Source of the DNA: Chloropicon primus
Taxonomy: Eukaryota; Chlorophyta; Chloropicophyceae; Chloropicales; Chloropicaceae
Length of the DNA stretch: 64,000 nt
Assembly: GCA_023205875.1 (NCBI GenBank)
Contig: CP060766.1
Span: forward strand, 186,001-250,000
Direction of reading: 5' to 3'
Of the stretch, positions 21,406-29,415 are shown piece after piece. How positions within the stretch are numbered: the stretch's first letter is position 1; each line of letters begins with the position of its first letter. The notes beneath the pieces were generated by a model that saw nothing but the letters and a program-made list of their open reading frames with translations, had not been told where the DNA came from and made no database searches. Made by a program: the position numbers and the translations under genes.

Positions 21406-22449
21406 GTAAGGGTCTCTGACTTTCTCCAAGTAAGTGACCCTTTCTTCTATCGTCATGGCTTTGATCTTCAGGTACTCGTCCTTCATCAACGCTGCTTTGT
21501 TTCTGAATACCTCTTGCTCCTCGCACGTCATGGTCTTCCACTTCTCAGCTGCAACCTCGCACAATATTCTGTTGCCCTCGAACGTCTTCTGTTTGTTGTC
21601 GCAAGGCGACGATGGCGCAGTTCTGAAGTGGCGGTAGAACAGGAGGTAGGCGGTCGGGGGCCTGTGCGGTCCTTGAATGTACTTGAAGCTGAGCTTCCCT
21701 CCCCTCTCGTTGTACCTCTTCATCTCTTCCTTGTAATCCAGCTGCGCTTGGCGGGCCATCTCGACGTACTTCTCCTTTTGTCGGACATCGAGAGTTCTCC
21801 ACTTCTGCCCCGCGCATTTCGACCAGACCACCGCATCGTTCTTCTCCCCGGCCTTCTTCCTCTCTTGACAGTACTCATCTCGAAAGAAAGCAAAGCTGGA
21901 CTTGGGTTTCTTTGGCTTTCTGGGGTCTTTCTCCTTCAACTTTTTTTTCTTGACCTCCTTGCCCTTTCTAGCGGGCTTGGCCTGGCCACCAGGCAGCTGT
22001 CCGAAAGAAAGCCACGCACAAACACACACACACACACACAAGTCAGAGTCAAGTCGCCACTTTTTGTTTTTGTTTTTGTTCTTGTTCCCACGACTTACCT
22101 TTGGCTCGGGTTTCTTCTCCTTCTTCACTTCGACCTTGACTTGGGTCACAGTGATTTTGTGCTTGGCAGGGTTCTGGTTCTTGGTGCTCACTTTGGGAAG
22201 AAGAAACGGTTCGTCCAACAAGAAGCGTTCATTGTTGAACAAGAACTCGTTGAGTAACTCTGTGATACCGCACTCGCCCTCCCCCGGCTTCGCGCACCCC
22301 TTGAGCGTGCTGTCCGGCCAATGGTCGAACTCTGTGAATCCAACAAAGTCAGGCAGGGGAGAGGTATACATGGGGTGAATCCCAAAAGGTCTTTCCCACA
22401 GGTGCGTGGACGCCGGAAAGACCTCACCGGTGGAGACGCTTTCCGTCAT
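21391..22449 (-). CDS. Protein with two HMG boxes
   Basis: Exons 22099..22449 and 21391..21996 (minus), 318 residues. The 102-nt intron is in frame and stop-free, but it includes a (GT)n-coded cysteine/valine run and is bounded by a good donor (GTAAGT) and acceptor (cggacAG), so I treat it as spliced. A lysine-rich linker (KGKEVKKKKLKEKD) precedes HMG box 1 (RKPKKPKSSFAFFRDEYCQE to KYVEMARQAQLDYKEEM); box 2 runs from GPHRPPTAYLLFYRHF to MKDEYLKIKAM. HMG boxes bend DNA, so the protein is likely a chromatin architectural factor. The N-terminal 100 residues are not recognisable. The last codons and stop derive from a tandem repeat. Confidence 0.85.
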   Translation of the reverse strand: MTESVSTGEVFPASTHLWERPFGIHPMYTSPLPDFVGFTEFDHWPDSTLKGCAKPGEGECGITELLNEFLFNNERFLLDEPFLLPKVSTKNQNPAKHKITVTQVKVEVKKEKKPEPKVSRGNKNKNKNKKWRLDSDLCVCVCVCAWLSFGQLPGGQAKPARKGKEVKKKKLKEKDPRKPKKPKSSFAFFRDEYCQERKKAGEKNDAVVWSKCAGQKWRTLDVRQKEKYVEMARQAQLDYKEEMKRYNERGGKLSFKYIQGPHRPPTAYLLFYRHFRTAPSSPCDNKQKTFEGNRILCEVAAEKWKTMTCEEQEVFRNKAALMKDEYLKIKAMTIEERVTYLEKVRDPYAQYY

Positions 22450-23634
22450 TACTCCTCACTACACTTTCTCTCGCAAGCTGTTCCTCCTCGCTAGGGTTTG
22501 GGTTGCCCAAATTCCTCTCTCACGCACACCGCGCAACGCACACCGCAAAAAAGGCGCGCGTCGTCTTGGTCCGCGTGTTTGCTCTTGTGTCCGAACAACA
22601 ACGACGCCGACACCGCAAAGGCAAACGCTTGGGATCGACGACTTGAGTTCGAAGCGTTTTGCCTTGCCGCCTCACGCCACTTGGACACTTTATCACAAGG
22701 GGGCGGTCAGAAGGACACCCGGTGAGAAAACCACAAAAAAATATATATATTGATAGTATATAGATAAATAAGTCAGTCACGTGAACGTATCGCTTTTTCT
22801 TATCCTCATGTTGTGATCTGACTCATCTGACTATCGAGAAGTTGTAAAGCTTGCGAAGACGTTACCCTTGAGAGGGGATGGAAGGGGATTGACAAGCGTT
22901 TTCAACGTGGGACCCCTCACGTCGATCTCATGGGACCACTTCACTCGTCGAAATTCTTCTCAACGGCTGAGGCTGACCTGGAGTAAGCTGTAGTAACCTG
23001 AGCCTCAAGAGTAGATAGGAACGAAACGGAAGGTCGGCTTCTTGGCACAGTCAACGTGCCAAAGGCGAGGAAGTGTCCCCCGAGGCTCTCTCAAGCCCGC
23101 AGGTAATAGAAGGGTGACGGGGTAAGTGGTCGGGTACGGGCCATAGAGGAGAGGAGAGGATGGGAGAGGAGAGGAGAGGAGAGGATGGGAGAGGAGAGGA
23201 GAGGAGAGGATGGAGCTCGAGTAACTCGCGCCGCCGTCGGGCTTCCCCTTCCCCCAGTACAAGGACACGATCACCAGCATGACACGATCTTGTCCCCTCC
23301 CAGTACACTTCATGCTCGCCTGGTGGTCACACTGAAATTCTGACTTTTGGTTTTTTGTGGTCGAAATCAAACCACCGGCAGGGATCGAGGCCGCGGCGCG
23401 GAAACGAGGTGAGTTCGGAGCGACCTGAGCGATCTGAGGGGGGTCGTGCGCACCGGGAGGGTTCACGGATGAATAATACGTCTCTTGATCTTTCGAACGG
23501 TCCCTCCCTTGAAAGATCTGGACCGGGATGAAGTGGTTTGGACGAGTTCAACTTGTTCTTCTTCGTAGAAACTGAACCCGAATGAATGCCTTGCTCGTTC
23601 TCGTTCTCGTTAAGGTAGATAGATAGGCATAGGT
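22450..23634. other. Divergent gap between HMG and ELIP genes
   Basis: About 1.2 kb. Contains an ATAT run near 22738-22750 and a GAGAGGAGAGGATGG-type minisatellite at about 23146-23214. The promoter motif at 23488 is listed separately. Open frames here lack protein character. Confidence 0.55.
23488..23519. promoter_or_regulatory. Inverted repeat GATCTTTCGAAC / GTTGAAAGATC-type motif
   Basis: GATCTTTCGAACGG and CCCTTGAAAGATC form a near-perfect stem about 115 bp upstream of the ELIP start. It is a variant of the recurrent motif. Confidence 0.5.
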
Positions 23635-24318
23635 ATGAACTGTACAGTATCATCGAGCTTGAGCTCCGCTCGCGCGAAGGCGGTAGGCGTCGCCGTCGCC
23701 GGAAGGAGGGCTTCCAACTCGGCGGCGATCTCGTGGAACAAGTCCGCTCGCCGTCACAAGGTGAAGGCGAGAGCAGAGGAGGACGAGGAGGCCAAGGGAG
23801 TGATGGCTGACATTGGGCTCGGGGATCTGGAGGAGGTGATGGAGAAGGCCTCCGGAGGGAGCACGACCTCGGACATGATGCCGGAAGACATGGATGGCCT
23901 GATGAAGTTCCTCGGCGCGGAGGACGTGGACTTTGCTCAGAAGCTCTTGGTAGAAAAGTACGGCGAGTCCCTCTACAGGGAGCTCGGGTTCACCAAGCAG
24001 GCTGAGACGATCAACGGCCGACTCGCGATGATTGGTTTCCTCGCGGGGTTCGGAGGCATCTTCGCCGGCGACGTGTTGACGCAGTTCGCCACCGCGCCCA
24101 AGACCAGCCTCGTCGTCGCTCTTGGGATCATCGCGGCCACTCTTGTCCCGAGCGTGAAGCCGGAGGGGTACATTCCTAGCGGGGTTAAGGACGGCGTGAT
24201 GAAGGCCTACGAGGGAGCGGGCCTCTCGGACATCTTCACCCCGAAGGCCGAGCTTATTAACGGCAGAGGCGCCATGATCGGCTTCTTGGCCCTCACCGTG
24301 CTCTCCATCATTTTCTAA
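23635..24318 (+). CDS. ELIP-type chlorophyll-binding-like protein
   Basis: Thylakoid photoprotection protein of the LHC superfamily. 227 residues, intronless. Residues 1-50 form a plastid transit peptide (S, A, R, K rich: MNCTVSSSLSSARAKAVGVA) with no clear hydrophobic signal peptide ahead of it, which suggests two-membrane plastid import. Two chlorophyll-binding helices share the LHC core: ETINGRLAMIGFLAG (about 122-136) and AELINGRGAMIGFLAL (about 205-220), with a middle hydrophobic helix SLVVALGIIAATLVPS. Three helices with pseudo-symmetric first and third fit ELIPs, which accumulate under light stress. An N-terminal extension after the transit peptide (residues 50-115, acidic, MPEDMDGLMKFLGAED) is unusual and unassigned. 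Confidence 0.88.
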   Translation: MNCTVSSSLSSARAKAVGVAVAGRRASNSAAISWNKSARRHKVKARAEEDEEAKGVMADIGLGDLEEVMEKASGGSTTSDMMPEDMDGLMKFLGAEDVDFAQKLLVEKYGESLYRELGFTKQAETINGRLAMIGFLAGFGGIFAGDVLTQFATAPKTSLVVALGIIAATLVPSVKPEGYIPSGVKDGVMKAYEGAGLSDIFTPKAELINGRGAMIGFLALTVLSIIF

Positions 24319-24396
24319 GCGCGCGCCGCGGGCGTGGGCGTGGGGGCAGCACGATCGATCCGTCAAAGGCTTTGGAAGCCAAGCGTAAGCTTTTGA

Positions 24397-25371
24397 TTAA
24401 AACTGGATTTCTGTGTTCACGGGGTTCTTCAAGAAAAGGAATCGAAGCCCGCCAAAATCCAAGAAGGAACCGTTTTGCAGCGCCGCCCGCCTCTTCGTGG
24501 GCACCACCTTGTTGTCCACCCTCACCTTCCTCTGACCAAAGTTCTGGAAATGAAAGCTTCCGTCGGGAAGCATCTTGATGATTCCTTGCTGCCTCGACAC
24601 TTTGCTGCAGTTCCCCTCCAAGCTCAAGTCCACGTCCACGAGCTGGTGCTTTGTGTTCCGGCCCACCGACATTTCTGGCCTGGAGAGAAAGTACGCTGAA
24701 TTCTTCCCCACAAGACATGCCAGCGCACCTTTGGAGCTCGACCTCCTCGAAAATATCGACAACGCGGTCTTCTCCAAGGCTCTGATCCCTCCCAGTTTCT
24801 GGCGAGCAGCCTTCTGCCGCCTTGCCAAGGCCTCCTTGGTGGCCCCTTCGCTGCTCAGCTGCACCTTTCCTGACACAATGTCCTCCTCCACCTCGGACAC
24901 GCTCGGCAGGTCACAGTCTTTGGACGCGTAGTGCAATGCTAGGCTCTCCACCCCCCCGCCTCCCCCCGCCTCTGCTCCCCCAGCCCGCCCGCCCTCCACA
25001 GCTTTGTCCTCCTGCTCGCCCCCACCTTCCTTCTCCTTCTCCTTCTCCTTCTCCCCTCTCCCTCTGATCTTTTGTGCCCTGGACGACAGCTCGTCCAGAA
25101 GAACCCAGTACTGCTCCTTGTACAACTCAATCAACCGAGCCACCTTCTCCTTCCTCCTCCTCACCACCTCGATCGCGCTGAGAGCATCAGGTATGGAGTC
25201 CAGAAAACTCGTTGGGACACCTCCCTGCTCCGCTTCGTCCGCCACCTCGCCGCCGAAGCCGTCGTAACGCATGTCATCCGGCACGCTGGGTCCTGCCTCT
25301 GCCACTTCAACCTCCGCACCGACTTCCTCCTTCCCCTCCTCGACCTTCCTCTCGATCTCCACCTCCATCAT
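24397..25371 (-). CDS. MCRS1: FHA-domain protein, MCRS1/MSP58-like
   Basis: 324 residues, single exon, first ATG at 25371. The C-terminal about 110 residues are an FHA domain in the MCRS1 style: MSVGRNTKHQLVDVDLSLEG, then SKVSRQQGIIKMLPDGSFHF and LDFGGLRFLFL. The 'VDVDLSLEG...KxSRxQGxIK' wording is characteristic of MCRS1, a subunit of NSL histone acetyltransferase and INO80 complexes. The N-terminal part has the MCRS1-type helical stretch EVVRRRKEKVARLIELYKEQ, a low-complexity E/K/G linker and ARRQKAARQKLGGIRALEKT. I infer a nuclear chromatin role. Its 3' end lies only 78 bp from that of the ELIP gene. Confidence 0.85.
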   Translation of the reverse strand: MMEVEIERKVEEGKEEVGAEVEVAEAGPSVPDDMRYDGFGGEVADEAEQGGVPTSFLDSIPDALSAIEVVRRRKEKVARLIELYKEQYWVLLDELSSRAQKIRGRGEKEKEKEKEGGGEQEDKAVEGGRAGGAEAGGGGGVESLALHYASKDCDLPSVSEVEEDIVSGKVQLSSEGATKEALARRQKAARQKLGGIRALEKTALSIFSRRSSSKGALACLVGKNSAYFLSRPEMSVGRNTKHQLVDVDLSLEGNCSKVSRQQGIIKMLPDGSFHFQNFGQRKVRVDNKVVPTKRRAALQNGSFLDFGGLRFLFLKNPVNTEIQF

Positions 25372-25444
25372 CTTCCTCAATCAGCAGCCACAACACCAAC
25401 ACCTCCACAACCCTTCCCTCGCGTCCAACCCTTCCAATGAGCGC

Positions 25445-25695
25445 ACCAATCGAAAGCTCGCGAGATGCGCTTTCGTCCTGCGGTGACCTCCGACGCGCCT
25501 GCCCTCGTCTTCGTACCCAACTTTCCTCCCAAAGGTTCGTTCGCTCGCTCGCTGCCCTCTCGACGACTCCAAAACCCTTTTGTGTTGGGCCACAAGGAGC
25601 GACGAGCGAGGCGAGGCGAGGCGAGGCGAGGCGAGGTATTCTGGTTCTTGGACAGACAGTGGTGAGGATCAATCGAAAGTACGTCTCTCGGGCTT
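25445..25695. promoter_or_regulatory. Divergent promoter with two motif copies and a GCGAG minisatellite
   Basis: Between MCRS1 (25371, minus) and the methyltransferase (25799, plus). Copy 1: CAATCGAAAG, CTCGCGAGA, CTTTCG at 25447-25475. Copy 2: ATCAATCGAAAG at 25668-25679 followed by GGGCTTTCC. A (GCGAG)n run at about 25605-25636 lies between. Confidence 0.55.
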
Positions 25696-25798
25696 TCCAA
25701 CGACACCTTGGTTGACCCTTGATTCGTCGATTAGAGCTGACTCTGACGGTATTGATGCTGTTTCTGAAGAGCAAAGTGTGGGACATCCGATCCACACT

Positions 25799-26800
25799 AT
25801 GTTGTGCACCAGTGGATTGCTGAGAGGGTCAGGGGGTCTAGGGGTGAGGAGACTCATGTCAGCGTGCGGAGGAGCGTCCTCGATTGCTGGAGGGGTCAGA
25901 ACGCTGAGAGGTGGAGAGAACAACAACAACAAGTGGCTTGATCAAGCGCAGAGAAGAGGGATGTCCAAATCCACTGGTTTCGATGCTGAGGTCTTGAAGC
26001 TGTACCGCATTGTGAACACGAACCTTGTTCCAATGTGGGCCAAGATCGTGGAAACGGTTGGCAAGGAATCGGGAGGGAAAGGATCCGTCCTGGATTTGGC
26101 TAGCGGGCCCGGGAACCCATCCATGCAGTTGGCCGAGGCGTTTCCGCAGCTCAAGGTCAAGTGCACGGACGCCAGCCCTGATATGGTGGACAAGGCAAAG
26201 GCCCTGGCCAAGGAGAAGGGCTTGTACGATAAGCTGGAGTTCGAAGTTTTGGATCTGGAAGACCTCTCGGCAATTCCTTCGGGATCGCAGGACATGGTCA
26301 CCGTCTCTCTGGGCTTCATGTTCCCAGAAGACCTGAAGAAGAGTGTTGAGGAGGTGCATCGCGTCACGAAGCCTGGTGGGACTTTGGTCACAACGGTTTG
26401 GCGCGAGGTTCCTATGATGGAGCTGGTTGCTGATGTCATGGAGGAGCTCTTGAACAAGAAGCTTCCCCCTCCTGCGATCAACCCACTGTCCCTCAAGGAA
26501 AACAGCGCCTTGGATGGTCCACTTCAAGACGCTGGCTTTGAGATCAAGTCGAGCGAAGAGCTTCCCATAACCTTCAACCTTGGGACGAGAGAGGAGGCTT
26601 GGCAGGTTGGAACACTTTTTGACAGAGCCATGCTGAACGAACTGCAGGAATCTGGTGAGGAAGGGGACGTTTTTGGAAAGTTCAGGACCATCTTTGAAGA
26701 GAAAGCCGAAGGAATGTGGATCCAAGATGGCGACAGTGAAGTTTTATGCATGCCGGATCCTGGCATTTATCGCCTTGTTGTGGCCAAGAAACCTTTGTGA
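25799..26800 (+). CDS. Class I SAM-dependent methyltransferase, probably mitochondrial
   Basis: 333 residues, intronless. The first ATG in a plausible position is 25799, giving an R/S/G-rich presequence of about 55 residues (MLCTSGLLRGSGGLGVRRLM). The Rossmann core shows motif I VLDLASGPGNPSMQLAEAFP, an acidic strand end KCTDASPDMVDKAKA, motif II-like DMVTVSLGFMFPEDLKKSV and post-motif VTKPGGTLVTTVWRE. This resembles UbiE/COQ5-type and methyltransf_11 enzymes acting on small molecules, but the COQ5-specific signatures are not evident, so the substrate is open. Convergent with the GH-like copy A, only 74 bp apart. TGTAA at 26853. Confidence 0.82.
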   Translation: MLCTSGLLRGSGGLGVRRLMSACGGASSIAGGVRTLRGGENNNNKWLDQAQRRGMSKSTGFDAEVLKLYRIVNTNLVPMWAKIVETVGKESGGKGSVLDLASGPGNPSMQLAEAFPQLKVKCTDASPDMVDKAKALAKEKGLYDKLEFEVLDLEDLSAIPSGSQDMVTVSLGFMFPEDLKKSVEEVHRVTKPGGTLVTTVWREVPMMELVADVMEELLNKKLPPPAINPLSLKENSALDGPLQDAGFEIKSSEELPITFNLGTREEAWQVGTLFDRAMLNELQESGEEGDVFGKFRTIFEEKAEGMWIQDGDSEVLCMPDPGIYRLVVAKKPL

Positions 26801-26874
26801 GGCCGCACGCACACTTTGCTATTGTCCATCCATGAGAACCATGCGATGTTTCTGTAAACAAAAATTCTTTCTTT

Positions 26875-29415
26875 TTAATGTACAACTATCGTGCAGTCCC
26901 CTTGCTTTCCTATCACGCACGCCTCCTCGGAGATGTCAATGCCACCAGCGCTTTCGTGAGCAAAGAACAGGCGCACCTCCTCGCCAGGGAAGCCCACAAC
27001 AACAACAAGCACATGAGACGAATCAAAAGATATGCCCTTGATGCGCTGCGGCGATGTGGGAACAAACTTGTCGAGCTCTCCCAATATGCCAACGCCGTTC
27101 GGAAGGACTTTTGCAAAGTGCCAAAGCTCGTGATCCAGCGGATCCATTGCAGGCAAAGTCACAACAGAGCCAACAAATGGCATGCTCACGACCTTGATCC
27201 GTGTCACGTCAAAGTCGGGGACATGGTAAGCCAAGTACGTTGCGTTTGTGGACGACGGGGGGGACTCCACCACGTTCAAGACATCCCTCAGACTCAATGA
27301 TGTCGCGTTCTGCACGTCAGCAGCAAGAACATGCATCCAAGCCTCTTCGCCGATCCGGCTGTAAGTCCCCCAGATCTCGCTCCTTGCGGGGAACTCCCCC
27401 TTGGCTCCACCGAATGCCTCAGAAACAAGGCTGAAGTCCATTGCCGTCATTGCCTTGGAGGGCTTGAGCAGCAAACCATCCTCAGAGCACGTCCTCATGA
27501 TCAATGCCTTGTCAGAGAAGCCAACGCCGTCCGCAATTTGGACGGGTCCCGTGCTCAGGAGGGCAACGAGAACCTCGAGCTCTGGCCTCGCCTCCACAAA
27601 GTCACCTTCGGATCCCCCTGGCTCCGTGCGAGAAGTGTACACGCCGTCCTTGCTCGGGGCAAGACCAATGGCATTCACGAAGATAGAGGACCTGCCGATG
27701 CGCCACTGCCACGCCCTGTCCGTAGGACCGTAGTCGTTACTCGCCCTGATTTGCGTCACCGCTGGGACCTCCAGGCTCTGAAGGGCGTGTCGTGGGAAAG
27801 CCATACAGTACTGAATGTTCACGTTGTGGGCAGATGCTGCTGCCCCCATCTGCAGGAGCCACGCTCTCCCAAGCGATGCATCCTCCAACAGCTTGGTCAT
27901 TCCCAAAAACTGAGGCCAAAGCCAATCTTGCTCGTACGTTGCAAGGCCCCACTCCCTCGTAGCCTGCTCAAACAAGTAGTCCCAAAATGTCTCGTCCGCA
28001 GGGAGAGAGTACGCGTCCGTTGTATTGCAAGGGCACCCTGTGTCGTGCACAAACTTGAAGCTCCCTCCATGGAGCTCGTCGTACTCCGTTCTGTTGCTCC
28101 AAAAGCGATTGTGAGCCGTGAAGGCCCAACCAGTCTGCTCACCAAACTCTCCCATCCCTCTGTTGCCGCCGCGGAACACGTCGTCCCTCGCTTCCCACAG
28201 AATGACGGAGTGGTCCGATGGGTCTCTGTAATACCACCAGGAGTCAAGCAAAATGTTTTTGTACGGAATACCTTCAGCTTGGCTGTACTCATACACGTCC
28301 ACAAGCGTTGCATTCATGTCCTTGCCTTGCTCTGGATTGTAATAGTAGTAAGAACCTTTATCGGTTGTGTAACCCAAGTACTCGTTCGTGATGTCATCCT
28401 CCACGGCCCTGTGCGGAGGCTTGCCGTAATACGAGAGCATGTGGTCCCCCCACGACCGAAACGCGTGGTTGATGCCCCGGTTGCTCGCAAATAGAACGTG
28501 AGACACGGAGAAACCGGCAGGAATTCTCCCCACGCTTCCCATGATCCCCCAATCCACCACGCCGCCCTCGCTGGAGTCCACCGATGCACTCATGAAGTTG
28601 CTGTGAGAGCTGATGACGATGGCATTTCCGTTCTCATTGAAGAGAGCAATGGGGCCAGAGGAGAGACCTCCCATGACCACATCTTTGTGCCACAGACCAA
28701 GGTTGGGCCCCTCGGCGCCGTCCTTTCCGTTCTCAAAAATGCCATAGTACTCCATGAATCCAAGCTCCTCCTCGGAAGCACCTTCGACCCTTGCAAAGGA
28801 TGGAAAAGCAGACGACAGGCCTTGCCAGATCATCGAAGCGCACGAATCGCATTGGTCTACCTGTGGCCTCGTGGGACTGCAGCTCAAGCCATCGCTCTGG
28901 GTGCCCACAACCTCGTTGGGAAAGTGTTGGTCGAACAGAACCAGGTTCCCAAGCGAAGGGAACCACTTGATCTCGCCTACCATGGTTGCCACCGTCCCGT
29001 TGTCGAGGCGAGACTGCTTCGACACCCACTCCCACGACACGCCCTCGTACTCCCCCAGCTTTGCATCCACTCCTCTCAGCTCTTCCGTCCTCACGAGCTC
29101 CAGTTTCCCGTTCCCCTCGGTGCACACCTCGCCCAAGTGGCGCAAGTACGACCGTCCGGAGGTCAACCACCGCTTCCCATCCACAACGATCGAGTACGAT
29201 GCCTCCCCGGGATTCTGACCCAGCTCAACCTCCAGCAGAGGCCCCTCTCCCTCCCTCATCATCTCCCTCTGCCTCGAGCTCTCCCTCTGCCATGCCTCGT
29301 TCCCGCCTCGCGATGCGCACGCCAAGTCGACGAGGAGAAGAAGGAGAGCCGCCAGAGTGATGCCACGACCCCCGAGGGTCACTCCCTTCGCCATTATCGC
29401 CGCCTCAGTCGCCAT
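26875..29415 (-). CDS. Secreted glycoside-hydrolase-like protein, copy A
   Basis: 846 residues, single exon. Signal peptide at residues 1-34 (hydrophobic LAALLLLLVDLACAS). The middle has the look of an (alpha/beta)8 glycoside hydrolase related in style to GH31/GH36: KNILLDSWWYYRDPSDHS, REWGLATYEQDWLWPQ (candidate catalytic Asp after Gln) and AVTQIRASNDYGPTDRAW (candidate acid/base Asp). Several NxT/S sites (NGTV, NRTE, NTTD, NATS) fit secretion. The substrate is unknown and the family call is by general resemblance only. It is about 99% identical to copy B next door and has only about 100 bp of private sequence upstream, so it may depend on copy B's promoter or read-through transcription. Confidence 0.7.
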   Translation of the reverse strand: MATEAAIMAKGVTLGGRGITLAALLLLLVDLACASRGGNEAWQRESSRQREMMREGEGPLLEVELGQNPGEASYSIVVDGKRWLTSGRSYLRHLGEVCTEGNGKLELVRTEELRGVDAKLGEYEGVSWEWVSKQSRLDNGTVATMVGEIKWFPSLGNLVLFDQHFPNEVVGTQSDGLSCSPTRPQVDQCDSCASMIWQGLSSAFPSFARVEGASEEELGFMEYYGIFENGKDGAEGPNLGLWHKDVVMGGLSSGPIALFNENGNAIVISSHSNFMSASVDSSEGGVVDWGIMGSVGRIPAGFSVSHVLFASNRGINHAFRSWGDHMLSYYGKPPHRAVEDDITNEYLGYTTDKGSYYYYNPEQGKDMNATLVDVYEYSQAEGIPYKNILLDSWWYYRDPSDHSVILWEARDDVFRGGNRGMGEFGEQTGWAFTAHNRFWSNRTEYDELHGGSFKFVHDTGCPCNTTDAYSLPADETFWDYLFEQATREWGLATYEQDWLWPQFLGMTKLLEDASLGRAWLLQMGAAASAHNVNIQYCMAFPRHALQSLEVPAVTQIRASNDYGPTDRAWQWRIGRSSIFVNAIGLAPSKDGVYTSRTEPGGSEGDFVEARPELEVLVALLSTGPVQIADGVGFSDKALIMRTCSEDGLLLKPSKAMTAMDFSLVSEAFGGAKGEFPARSEIWGTYSRIGEEAWMHVLAADVQNATSLSLRDVLNVVESPPSSTNATYLAYHVPDFDVTRIKVVSMPFVGSVVTLPAMDPLDHELWHFAKVLPNGVGILGELDKFVPTSPQRIKGISFDSSHVLVVVVGFPGEEVRLFFAHESAGGIDISEEACVIGKQGDCTIVVH
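26891..29415. repeat. Tandem duplication unit A (about 2.5 kb)
   Basis: Matches 29515-32039 with an exact offset of 2624 bp. The unit begins at the ATG of the reading frame and ends a few bases before its stop. Outside it the flanks are unrelated. Confidence 0.95.

Noticed and set aside
23146-23214. GAGAG-type tandem repeat considered as a CRISPR-like array
   Set aside because: No spacers of even length; simple minisatellite in a eukaryotic gap.
27331-28494. Long antisense open frame (387 codons) in GH-like copy A, repeated at 29955-31118 in copy B
   Set aside because: It is the mirror of a strongly codon-biased sense gene. Its presence in both copies only reflects the duplication, and the translation has no recognisable protein character.
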